From Bacteroidales bacterium (lineage in GTDB: Bacteria > Bacteroidota > Bacteroidia > Bacteroidales > F082), in NCBI GenBank assembly GCA_900769945.1, contig CAAGIO010000007.1:1-55037 (forward strand): a DNA stretch of 55,037 nucleotides. The letters are read 5' to 3'. This document shows positions 26,782 through 34,718 of this stretch, piece after piece (position 1 is the stretch's first letter; each line of letters opens with the position of its first letter). Under the pieces are notes generated by a model. The model made no database searches, was not told the DNA's origin, and saw nothing but the letters and a program-made list of their open reading frames with translations. The translations under genes were made by a program, and so were the position numbers.

Positions 26782-27180
26782 ATGATTGAAACACTAAAAA
26801 AAATACAAGTCGTTGCCGCTATCATCATTCAAGATGGCAAGCTCTTCGCCACCCAACGCGGTTACGGCGAATGGAAGGACTGGTGGGAATTTCCCGGCAG
26901 GAAAATAGAATCAGGAGAGACCCCAAAAGATGCTCTGAAACGTGAAATACGTGAGGAACTTGCAACAGAAATCAATGTTGGCAAGCTGCTCAAAACGGTT
27001 GAATACGATTATCCTCAGTTTCACCTTACGATGTATTGCTACCTTTGCTCCATTGTTTGCGGCCGGCTATCACTCCTCGAACATGAGGATGCCCGTTGGC
27101 TGGCAAAGGAACATCTTTACTCTGTGAAATGGCTTCCGGCAGATTCAGAATTGGTGCCATTGATAGCTGAGATGTTGTGA
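26782..27180 (+). CDS. Nudix hydrolase (MutT-like NTP pyrophosphohydrolase)
   Basis: This 132-residue protein starts VVAAIIIQDGKLFATQRGYG and carries a Nudix box, GRKIESGETPKDALKREI then REELATEI. It should cleave nucleoside triphosphates or related compounds between phosphates. The catalytic REIREE core is intact. However, the first glycine of the GX5EX7REUXEEXGU pattern is Arg (FPGRKIE instead of the usual FPGGKIE), and the last glycine is Ala. The gene follows the helicase gene by five bases and must be co-transcribed with it. In a defence context it could clear modified nucleotides or a signal molecule, but this is only inference. No 8-oxo-dGTP activity should be assumed. Confidence 0.83.
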   Translation: MIETLKKIQVVAAIIIQDGKLFATQRGYGEWKDWWEFPGRKIESGETPKDALKREIREELATEINVGKLLKTVEYDYPQFHLTMYCYLCSIVCGRLSLLEHEDARWLAKEHLYSVKWLPADSELVPLIAEML

Positions 27181-27736
27181 CAAAACTGTATCAGTATCAG
27201 CAGAAATCACTTAAAACGAAATCGTTACCGAAATCATAAGTGCTTAACATAATATGTTGACAGTAACAAAAAACAACCCCCAAGAATACGAAACATAACC
27301 TCATCGCTGTCACGTAATACTGTTTAATCAGCCCAAAAATCAATACTGAACACTAAGAAATATTTTGCCGACACTATTTTTCCTGACAAAAAGAGCAGTT
27401 TAAAACGCTAAACAATTATCATACGACATCACCTTAAAACACTGATTTTAAGCATGTTAAACTATATTACATCATTAATATCAAGCCTCGTATCAACACC
27501 ATGACGAGAGAGAAAAATTTTTTACCATTTGTTTTGGTATTCTTCAGATTTTGTCACTAAATTTGCACTTTCTTGTTGAGAACAGGCGGATTTTTACATC
27601 AAAGATGGCACTGTTTGACAAAAGGATGCAAAACCTTACAGTGTCTTTGGCTGAGCGTTATTAGTCGCGTATTTATAAATAATAATAAACGCTTGTCGTC
27701 GTTCTTTTTGAGTATTTATAACGAAAATAGGATTAA
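27181..27736. other. Long AT-rich intergenic region at the right edge of the island
   Basis: No gene or RNA was recognised in these 556 bases. A short A/T-rich hairpin (CTTAAAA at 27433-27439 with TTTTAAG at 27446-27452) is too weak to call a terminator. A promoter for the downstream gene lies at 27533-27565. About 170 bases of 5' leader follow it and contain a loose CACTGT/ACAGTG inverted repeat (27609-27614 and 27638-27643) of unknown meaning. Confidence 0.5.
27533..27565 (+). promoter_or_regulatory. Promoter of the acyl-CoA synthetase fusion gene
   Basis: TAAATTTG (27558-27565) is a perfect -7 box, with TTTG (27533-27536) 21 bases upstream as the -33 element. The start codon is at 27737, so the 5' leader would be about 165 bases, unusually long for this window. 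Confidence 0.6.
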
Positions 27737-30229
27737 ATGATATTAATAGGTAAAGCTGATAAACCTGCTGTTGTGCATCGTGGCCGCTGCTTTTCGTACA
27801 ACCAGCTGTTGCAATATTCGGCGTGTTATGCGCAGCGTTTTGCAGCGGTGGCTCAGCCGCGCATGGCCATTGTCTTTGCCGAGAACTCGGCGGAATGGAT
27901 TTTTGCATTTTATGGTTGCGTGCGTACCGGTGCCATCACAGTGCCTGTTGATGTGCAATCGACGGCGGGCGAATTGGCCTACATCGTGGGCGACTGTAAA
28001 CCCGATTTGATTTTCACCACCTCGTCCAAACGCGCCGTCGTCGAGGAGGCATTGACGATAGCCGGTGCTAAATGTGCCGTCCTTACCGAAGAAGATATTG
28101 ACGTGTCGGCGGCGGACTCGGTGGCTGCGGACGAAATAACGTTCGACGATTTGTCGCAAACGATGCTCATCATCTACACTTCGGGCACAACGGGGTCGCC
28201 CAAAGGTGTGATGCTGTCGTATAAAAATGTGTTGTTCAACATCAATTCGGTGTCGCAGTCGGTCAAGATTTTTACTCCCGAACGCAACACCATGATTTTG
28301 TTGCCGTTACACCATATCTTCCCCTTGCTGGGGTCGTTGGTGGCGCCGCTATATGTGGGCGAAACGGTGTACATCGCTGATGGACTGAATGCCGAAAGCA
28401 TTATCAAGACGTTGAACGAAGGTAAAATAAATATTGTCATCGGTGTGCCGCGTCTGTACGAGTTGTTATCGAAAGGCATCATGGACATCATCAAACGCTC
28501 GTTTGTGACGCGGACGTTGTTCAGTTTGGCCAAAGCCATTGGCTCCAAAGGCTTTTCGCGCATGCTGTTCGGCAAGGTACACAAAAAATTTGGCGGTCAC
28601 ATCGACTATTTAGTTAGTGGTGGTGCTGCCCTGCCGCCCGACATTGGCTCGATATTCAAGACATTGGGTTTCACTGTGTTGGAAGGTTATGGCATGACTG
28701 AGACGGCACCGATGATAAGTTTCACACGGCCGTGGAATGTTCAGGTGGGATATGCTGGCGAGCCGGTGCCCGACGTAGAGGTGCGCATTGCCGAGAATGG
28801 CGAAGTGTGTGTCAGGGGCGACAACGTGATGCAGGGCTATTACAATCGTCCAGAGGAAACGGCCGACATCATGCGCGATGGCTGGCTGCACACCGGCGAT
28901 ACCGGCGAACTATCGCCTACAAAAGGCTTGAAACTGACCGGCCGCATCAAAGAGATTATTGTAACGCCAAACGGCAAAAACATCAACCCCGAAGAGTTAG
29001 AACATGCGGTGCTGCATCACACTCCTTTGATTAAAGAAATAGGTGTTTTCCTGAAAAACAATGTATTACAATGCATTATCGTACCCAAGCTGTCGGAGTT
29101 GCGCGAAAAGTCGTTAAAGAATATGGAAACGGTGCTGCGCGAGGAGATAGCTAAGTTTAACCAAACGGTGGCCACCTACAAACGCATTAAAAACATCCAC
29201 ATAGTGTCGGGCGAGTTACCCAAGACGCGGCTGATGAAGTTGCAGCGTTTCAAACTGCCGGAGCTTGCCACAACGCACAAGCACACCGCCGACGAACACG
29301 ATACACCGCAAAGCGAAACCTATATGATGCTTAAGGCTTACATCGACAAGGAGATGAGATGCAATGCCGGCGCCAACGACGATTTTGAAATCGATTTGGC
29401 GATGGACTCGTTGGGTAAGGTTGCCTTGCTGACGTTTATAGAGGTCTCGTTTGGCATCAGCATGAACGAGGCGTTGTTGGACAATATGAATACGTTGGCC
29501 AAACTGAGTACCTACATCGAGCAGAACGAGCAGGACATCACGGCAGGCGCCAACGTGACGTGGAAAGATATTTTGACCAGCAAAGTGCGCAATGTTGTGG
29601 TGCCGCGTGCCGGATTTATCCAAGCATTTTGTAGTCACAGCATCAAAGTGATGATGCACGCTGTTTACAACCTGAAAAAGCACGGCTACCTCGAGTCGTC
29701 GGAGCAACCGTGTATCATCGTGGCTAACCATCGCAGCATGCTCGACGGCTACTTCATCACGTCGAAGCTGAAGAGCAAATTCGTGAAAAACACCTTCTTC
29801 TTTGCCAAAGACAAACATCTGCGCAACAAAGTGGCCTTGTACTTGGCGCGCAAGAACAATGTGATACTGATGGACATCAACAAGAATGTGCGTGAGTCGT
29901 TGCAGCAGATGGCCATGGTGTCACAAGAAGGGAAAAACATCATCATCTTCCCGGAAGGGACACGTTCAAAAGATGGTAAGTTATTAGCTTTCAAAGATAG
30001 TTTTGCCATTTTGAGCAAAGAGTTGAATGTGCCCGTGGTGCCTGTGGCTATTTCTGGTGCCGAGCGTGCCGTATTCAAAAAGGTGAAGCTGCCACGTCCG
30101 TTTGCCAAGATCTCGGTCCATTTCCTGCCAATGATTCATCCCGAAGGCTTGTCGGTTGACGAGATTCGCCAACGAGTTGTCGATGTCATAGCGGCGCAGT
30201 TGGCAGGTTATGCGAAACCCGTCTCCTGA
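27737..30229 (+). CDS. Acyl-CoA/acyl-ACP synthetase - carrier domain - PlsC acyltransferase fusion
   Basis: This is an 830-residue protein of three parts. The AMP-forming ligase (about 1-510) has the P-loop LIIYTSGTTGSPKGVML (144-160), EGYGMTETAP (316-325), GDTGEL and the C-terminal PNGKNINPEELE hinge. The acyl-carrier-like domain (about 530-600) has the attachment Ser558 in AMDSLGKV. The 1-acylglycerol-3-phosphate acyltransferase domain (about 640-815) has NHRSMLD (HX4D, His665/Asp670) and FPEGTRSKDG (740-744 EGTRS). It resembles Aas-type enzymes that activate free fatty acids and pass them to lysophospholipid, with a built-in carrier. There is no obvious transmembrane helix, so peripheral membrane binding is likely. 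Codon use (many TTG, CGC and GCC/GGC codons) differs from the neighbours, hinting at a different origin. Confidence 0.85.
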   Translation: MILIGKADKPAVVHRGRCFSYNQLLQYSACYAQRFAAVAQPRMAIVFAENSAEWIFAFYGCVRTGAITVPVDVQSTAGELAYIVGDCKPDLIFTTSSKRAVVEEALTIAGAKCAVLTEEDIDVSAADSVAADEITFDDLSQTMLIIYTSGTTGSPKGVMLSYKNVLFNINSVSQSVKIFTPERNTMILLPLHHIFPLLGSLVAPLYVGETVYIADGLNAESIIKTLNEGKINIVIGVPRLYELLSKGIMDIIKRSFVTRTLFSLAKAIGSKGFSRMLFGKVHKKFGGHIDYLVSGGAALPPDIGSIFKTLGFTVLEGYGMTETAPMISFTRPWNVQVGYAGEPVPDVEVRIAENGEVCVRGDNVMQGYYNRPEETADIMRDGWLHTGDTGELSPTKGLKLTGRIKEIIVTPNGKNINPEELEHAVLHHTPLIKEIGVFLKNNVLQCIIVPKLSELREKSLKNMETVLREEIAKFNQTVATYKRIKNIHIVSGELPKTRLMKLQRFKLPELATTHKHTADEHDTPQSETYMMLKAYIDKEMRCNAGANDDFEIDLAMDSLGKVALLTFIEVSFGISMNEALLDNMNTLAKLSTYIEQNEQDITAGANVTWKDILTSKVRNVVVPRAGFIQAFCSHSIKVMMHAVYNLKKHGYLESSEQPCIIVANHRSMLDGYFITSKLKSKFVKNTFFFAKDKHLRNKVALYLARKNNVILMDINKNVRESLQQMAMVSQEGKNIIIFPEGTRSKDGKLLAFKDSFAILSKELNVPVVPVAISGAERAVFKKVKLPRPFAKISVHFLPMIHPEGLSVDEIRQRVVDVIAAQLAGYAKPVS

Positions 30230-30293
30230 CTTCGCCAATGCGCCAGCGTCAGACAACGTTTATGCCGGTCATGACACCTATTAATATATAGCG

Positions 30294-30584
30294 TCACTCG
30301 CCGCGCACATCTCTCCATCGCTTCAGATGCGGGAACACCTCCCTCATCTGAGCGACAGCCTCTTCCCTCGTCACCTTATGTTCCGAGTCTTTGTTGAACT
30401 CCTCAACAAACTGAGCGCAATGCATTATCATCTCCTCCATGGTACATTCTTGAAGGAAACGGCCGTTATCGTAACAATAGATGCAGTAATCGTCATTTCT
30501 ACTTCCATCGGCGTTACGGCCTGTCTCGTTCTCGTTGACGAGCGGCATCCCGCAGCTCTGACAATATTTCAAATCATTTTCCAT
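30294..30584 (-). CDS. Small zinc-ribbon protein
   Basis: This 96-residue protein has a zinc-binding N-terminal half, KYCQSCGMPL (Cys8, Cys11) and DDYCIYCYDNGRF, matching the 'putative zinc ribbon' family often annotated in Bacteroidetes and Firmicutes (PF12674-like). The C-terminal half is a helical region ending in VFPHLKRWRD. There is no membrane or signal segment. Its function is unknown. It follows ettA by 21 bases and is the last gene of the minus-strand run that starts with the LptF/G gene. No clear terminator follows it. Confidence 0.75.
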   Translation of the reverse strand: MENDLKYCQSCGMPLVNENETGRNADGSRNDDYCIYCYDNGRFLQECTMEEMIMHCAQFVEEFNKDSEHKVTREEAVAQMREVFPHLKRWRDVRGE

Positions 30585-30605
30585 AGCATTAAGCCAGAGT
30601 TCTCA

Positions 30606-32279
30606 TCACATCAGTTTCTTATATCTGAACCTTGTAGGTTGTTGGTTTCCAAGGCGTTTTATTTTATTCTCTTCATATTCGGAGTAGGAGCCTTCGAAGA
30701 AATACACTTGTGAGTCGCCTTCAAAGGCGAGGATATGCGTTGCTATTCTGTCGAGGAACCATCTGTCGTGGGAGATGATGACGGCGCAGCCGGCGAAGTT
30801 TTCCAAGCCTTCTTCGAGAGCGCGTAAGGTGTTGACGTCTATATCGTTAGTAGGCTCGTCGAGGAGGAGCACGTTAGCTTCTTGTTTAAGAGTGAGAGCG
30901 AGGTGCATTCTGTTTCGTTCGCCGCCTGACAGCACGCCAGCTTTTTTCTGTTGGGCGTCGCCGCCGAAGTTGAAGCGTGAGACGTAGGCGCGGGACGGCA
31001 TGGTGCGTTTGCCGAGTTGAATAAGTTCGTTACCGCCGGATATGACTTCCCAAACAGTCTTTTCAGGGTCTATGTCGGCGTGTTGCTGGTCAACATAGCC
31101 TATTTTCACTGTCTCGCCCACCTCGAAGGTGCCGGAGTCCGGTTTTTCGAGGCCCATAATCATTCGGAACAATGTTGTCTTGCCGGCGCCGTTAGGGCCT
31201 ATCACGCCCACTATTCCCGCTGGTGGGAGGCTGAAGCTGAGGTTCTCGAACAGCACCTTATCGCCGAACGACTTACTAACATTATGTACTTCAATAACTT
31301 TATTTCCGAGTCTATCACCATTAGGGATATAAAGCTCAAGTTTCTCTTCTTTTTCTTTTACATCTTCGTTAAGCATCTTCTCGTAAGATTCGAGGCGTGC
31401 CTTGCCTTTAGCGTGACGTGCTTTAGGGGCCATCCTCACCCATTCGAGTTCGCGTTGGAGAGTCTTGCGGCGTTTGCTTTCGGCTTTCTCCTCCATTGCC
31501 ATACGGTTGGTCTTCTGTTCGAGCCATGAGGAGTAGTTACCTTTCCAAGGGATACCCTCGCCGCGGTCGAGTTCGAGGATCCAGCCGGCGACATGGTCGA
31601 GGAAGTAGCGGTCGTGTGTCACGGCGATGACGGTGCCTTTATATTGTTGGAGGTGTTTCTCCAGCCATTCGATAGCCTCGGCGTCGAGGTGGTTAGTAGG
31701 CTCGTCGAGGAGGAGTATGTCAGGTTCTTGGAGGAGGAGACGCACGAGGGCGACACGGCGGCGTTCGCCTCCCGACAGGTTCTTCACCAACTTATCACCT
31801 TCAGGGCAGTTTAGTGCGTCCATGGCGCGTTCGAGTCTGCTGTCAAGCTCCCAGCCCTCATGCTGCTCTATCAGTTCGGTGAGTTCTCCCTGCCTCTCTA
31901 TCAGCTTGTCGAAATCAGCATCAGGCTCGGCAAACTTATTGTTTATCTCCTCATATTCCTTAAGGTAATCGACAATCTGCTGGACACCTTCTTCCACTAC
32001 CTCTTTCACGGTCTTGCTGTCGTCGAGTTCCGGCTCTTGGTCGAGCATGCCCACGGAGTATCCGGGCGAGAACACCACCTCACCATTGTAAGACTTCTCC
32101 TTTCCTGCTATGATTCTCAGGAGCGTAGATTTACCGGCTCCGTTCAATCCGATGATGCCGATTTTCGCACCATAGTAGAATGAGAGGTATATATCCTTCA
32201 GTATCTGTCGTGATGGCGGGATAATCTTGCTCACGCCAACCATTGAAAAAATAATCTTCTTGTCGTCAGTTTGTGCCAT
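30606..32279 (-). CDS. ettA: Energy-dependent translational throttle protein (ABC-F ATPase)
   Basis: This 557-residue soluble protein has two ABC domains and no membrane part. The first has Walker A GLNGAGKSTLLR, signature NLSGGERRR and Walker B DILLLDEPTNHLD. The second has GPNGAGKTTLFR, VLSGGERNRMHL and VLLLDEPTNDID. Between them is the P-site tRNA interaction linker (ILELDRGEGIPWKGNYSSWL, then the Lys/Arg-rich helices to about 320). The NDID variant in the second Walker B, the short linker and the length identify EttA among ABC-F proteins. EttA binds the ribosomal E site and links translation to the ATP/ADP ratio. Two bases or fewer separate it from the upstream glycosyltransferase gene. 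Confidence 0.92.
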   Translation of the reverse strand: MAQTDDKKIIFSMVGVSKIIPPSRQILKDIYLSFYYGAKIGIIGLNGAGKSTLLRIIAGKEKSYNGEVVFSPGYSVGMLDQEPELDDSKTVKEVVEEGVQQIVDYLKEYEEINNKFAEPDADFDKLIERQGELTELIEQHEGWELDSRLERAMDALNCPEGDKLVKNLSGGERRRVALVRLLLQEPDILLLDEPTNHLDAEAIEWLEKHLQQYKGTVIAVTHDRYFLDHVAGWILELDRGEGIPWKGNYSSWLEQKTNRMAMEEKAESKRRKTLQRELEWVRMAPKARHAKGKARLESYEKMLNEDVKEKEEKLELYIPNGDRLGNKVIEVHNVSKSFGDKVLFENLSFSLPPAGIVGVIGPNGAGKTTLFRMIMGLEKPDSGTFEVGETVKIGYVDQQHADIDPEKTVWEVISGGNELIQLGKRTMPSRAYVSRFNFGGDAQQKKAGVLSGGERNRMHLALTLKQEANVLLLDEPTNDIDVNTLRALEEGLENFAGCAVIISHDRWFLDRIATHILAFEGDSQVYFFEGSYSEYEENKIKRLGNQQPTRFRYKKLM

Positions 32280-32280
32280 A

Positions 32281-33465
32281 TTATTTGTTTTTATCTATTA
32301 TCTGTTTCATTGCGTCCTCCATAATCTTTGTCGATGCGCTCCAGTCATAGACGCGATGTACGAAGTCGTATCCATTATGTGCAAGTTCTTCAGCTTTCTC
32401 TTTATTGTCAAGGAGTAAGATGATGTCGGCAGCGAGTTCAGAGGAGTCATTACCCACGAGTATCTCCTTGCCATCGGCGGCATGAAGCGAGTCGTTAGCG
32501 AGGGAGGTGGTGATACACGGCAGGCGCATCGACATGGCTTCGAGGAGTTTGTTTTGCAGACCCGTGCCAATACGCATTGGGGCGATGAAGATACGGCTTT
32601 GAGCGTAAGCGTCACGCATGTCGTCAATCCATCCGCTGACAATGATATTGTCATTGGCGGCCTTCTTCACCCTTATATCCGGCTGTGCGCCAGCGATATA
32701 CATCTTCGCCTCAGGGTGTTTCTCCCACACCTTCGGCATAATCTCGTATGCTAAATATTCCACCGCGTTGACGTTTGGAGCATATCCCATATTGCCCGTG
32801 AAGACGATGTCGTATCTCTTCTCACAGTCAATAGGCTTATAGTGTTCATGGTCAACGCCATTAGGGATAATGAGCATCTTGTTACGTTCCGGGTGGTCGA
32901 TGAGAGCCCTGTCCGAGCCGCTTATTATCGTCTTGACATCGAACTTATCGAACATGACACGCTCATATCTCTTCAGCCGCTGGTACTCCATATTGTAGAA
33001 AGGCCTTGTAAACATATTGGCTATCTCTGCCCTTCTCTTCATTCCAACAGAGAAGACATCTTGATAGTCAATAGTTTTAGGGATATTGACCTTATAAAGG
33101 TAAGGAGCCACACGCAGCAGCTGCCCGAAGAGCATGTCAGGCTTATGTTTCTCTATCAGCTCATAAACCTTTCTCTTCGCCTTAGAGTTATAAAAATAGC
33201 CGCATTGCAGTGGAAGTCCCTTGAAGAATGCTCGTATGACGTTAAAGAGCACCCCTATCTTTGGAAGGTTGATGAATTTTATGGACACACAGAAAGGGCG
33301 CAGTGCTTGGAAGGCAGCCTGCTGGTCCACCTTTTTATCGGTGTTCAAGGCACAAAGGATGATTTCGTTGCTCTTGCTCAGCTGTTTTATCTGGTTATAA
33401 GCCCTCAGCTTGTCGCCTTTCTCAAGCGGCCATGGTATCCTCGGAAGTAATACGAATATTTTCAT
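32281..33465 (-). CDS. Family 4 glycosyltransferase (GT-B)
   Basis: This is a 394-residue GT4-type glycosyltransferase without a signal peptide. The N-terminus MKIFVLLPRIPWPLEKGDKL has the typical first beta strand and the P-x-P-x-x-x-G-D-K-L acceptor-side loop of this subfamily. The nucleotide-sugar half shows VFTGNMGYAPNVNAVEYL and IFIAPMRIGTGLQNKLLEAM, with a Glu in the E-x7-E-like region. It is placed after a second, similar GT4 gene and before ettA. It most likely builds an envelope polysaccharide or glycolipid. The sugar and acceptor cannot be told. Its stop is one base from the ettA start region. Confidence 0.8.
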   Translation of the reverse strand: MKIFVLLPRIPWPLEKGDKLRAYNQIKQLSKSNEIILCALNTDKKVDQQAAFQALRPFCVSIKFINLPKIGVLFNVIRAFFKGLPLQCGYFYNSKAKRKVYELIEKHKPDMLFGQLLRVAPYLYKVNIPKTIDYQDVFSVGMKRRAEIANMFTRPFYNMEYQRLKRYERVMFDKFDVKTIISGSDRALIDHPERNKMLIIPNGVDHEHYKPIDCEKRYDIVFTGNMGYAPNVNAVEYLAYEIMPKVWEKHPEAKMYIAGAQPDIRVKKAANDNIIVSGWIDDMRDAYAQSRIFIAPMRIGTGLQNKLLEAMSMRLPCITTSLANDSLHAADGKEILVGNDSSELAADIILLLDNKEKAEELAHNGYDFVHRVYDWSASTKIMEDAMKQIIDKNK

Positions 33466-33483
33466 TATGATTATTATCAGTTA

Positions 33484-34704
33484 TTAATTAAGTACCGTTA
33501 TCTCTCTCTTTGTTGTCAACTCGTTGTAAAAGATTAGTAGTCTATTGATAACCTTGTTTTTATCGTAAATGTCCTCTATCAGTTTTCTTGCCTTCACTCC
33601 TATTTCCTCCGCCTCGTTAGTGTCATGATATAGGCGGCAGATGTTAGCGACCATTTTTGCCACATTGTCGGCAATGATAATATCTTCAAACTCAGAGTAT
33701 TGTATTCCTTCTGCGCCCACCAAGGTGGTGATAACGGTTTTTCCGAGAGCCATCGACTCAATAATCTTAATCCTCATTCCGCTACCGGAGAGCAGAGGCA
33801 CTACAGCTATGTCATGGTTCTTCACAAACTCTTGTGCGTCAGGCACTTCACCGACGACGTTCACCCCATTCTTCTTACATTTCAGGAGCCATTTGGGCAT
33901 ATTACGTCCCGCCAAGAACAATTGTGCATCGGGGATACGTTCTATGACGCGGTCCCAGACGTTGTTCAGGAACCATTTTATTCCTTCTTCGTTCGGCATC
34001 CAGTTCATCGAGCCTATGTGGTAGAATGTAGGCTTCTCTTTCACCTTAAAAGACGGTTGGAAGCTGTTGACATCGACACCGAAGGGGATATCTATTGTCG
34101 GGGTTGCGGTGATGCCACGGAAGAAGGCGGCGTCGCTATAGGTTATTGCTGCTATACCGTCAACTTTATTTATCACGTCCAGCTCATATTTCTTCAATGT
34201 GTAGGCGAGATGGTTGATATACCACCGTTTAGCGAAGAACACCGTCTTTTTAGCTATCCTCTCCCATATCTTATGCTCGATATTATGTGCTCGGAGCACT
34301 ATGGTGGCTTTGGAGTTTTCCCTTATCGTCTCGATATATGGTGCCATATAAATCATCTCTATCTGTACAATATCGAACTTTTCTTTCTTCAGTATTTTTA
34401 TCAGGCGGTCCTTGAACTCCTTGGAGATGAACCTCTTCACATGATACGACTCATCGGAGAACAAGTTTTTCAGGGCATCAAAAGGGTTAATCTTCAGTTT
34501 TATATCCACGAACTCTATCCTTGTTTTATCGCGGTATTCTTTAGGGATGCTGTCAATATCGACATGAAATTTGTCGCTGTTAAAAGCCAGGACCTTCACT
34601 TTATGGCCGGCCTCGACAAGCCCCGTTATGATGCTGTTCATTGCCATAGGTCCACCCTCACTTGGTGGGAACGGCGATTTATTGCATAGTAGTAAGATGT
34701 TCAT
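33484..34704 (-). CDS. Family 4 glycosyltransferase (GT-B)
   Basis: This is a 406-residue GT4-type enzyme and distant paralogue of the next gene. The N-terminal fold begins MNILLLCNKSPFPPSEGGPM, with the glycine-rich acceptor loop. The donor half has FYHIGSMNWMPNEEGIKWFL and VVPLLSGSGMRIKIIESMAL, then GKTVITTLVGAEGI, the usual nucleotide-sugar binding stretch. There is no membrane segment. It lies 18 bases before the second glycosyltransferase and 14 bases after the LptF/G permease gene. This suggests a link to lipopolysaccharide or capsule assembly, but the product is not known. Confidence 0.8.
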   Translation of the reverse strand: MNILLLCNKSPFPPSEGGPMAMNSIITGLVEAGHKVKVLAFNSDKFHVDIDSIPKEYRDKTRIEFVDIKLKINPFDALKNLFSDESYHVKRFISKEFKDRLIKILKKEKFDIVQIEMIYMAPYIETIRENSKATIVLRAHNIEHKIWERIAKKTVFFAKRWYINHLAYTLKKYELDVINKVDGIAAITYSDAAFFRGITATPTIDIPFGVDVNSFQPSFKVKEKPTFYHIGSMNWMPNEEGIKWFLNNVWDRVIERIPDAQLFLAGRNMPKWLLKCKKNGVNVVGEVPDAQEFVKNHDIAVVPLLSGSGMRIKIIESMALGKTVITTLVGAEGIQYSEFEDIIIADNVAKMVANICRLYHDTNEAEEIGVKARKLIEDIYDKNKVINRLLIFYNELTTKREITVLN

Positions 34705-34718
34705 GTCGTCAGAGTTTG

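Noticed and set aside
27433..27452. Hairpin after the Nudix gene as terminator
   Set aside because: The stem is only seven A/T pairs and there is no T run.
33700..34689. 329-residue open frame opposite the glycosyltransferase gene
   Set aside because: It is antisense to a clear GT4 gene and has no domain pattern; such long shadows follow from codon bias.
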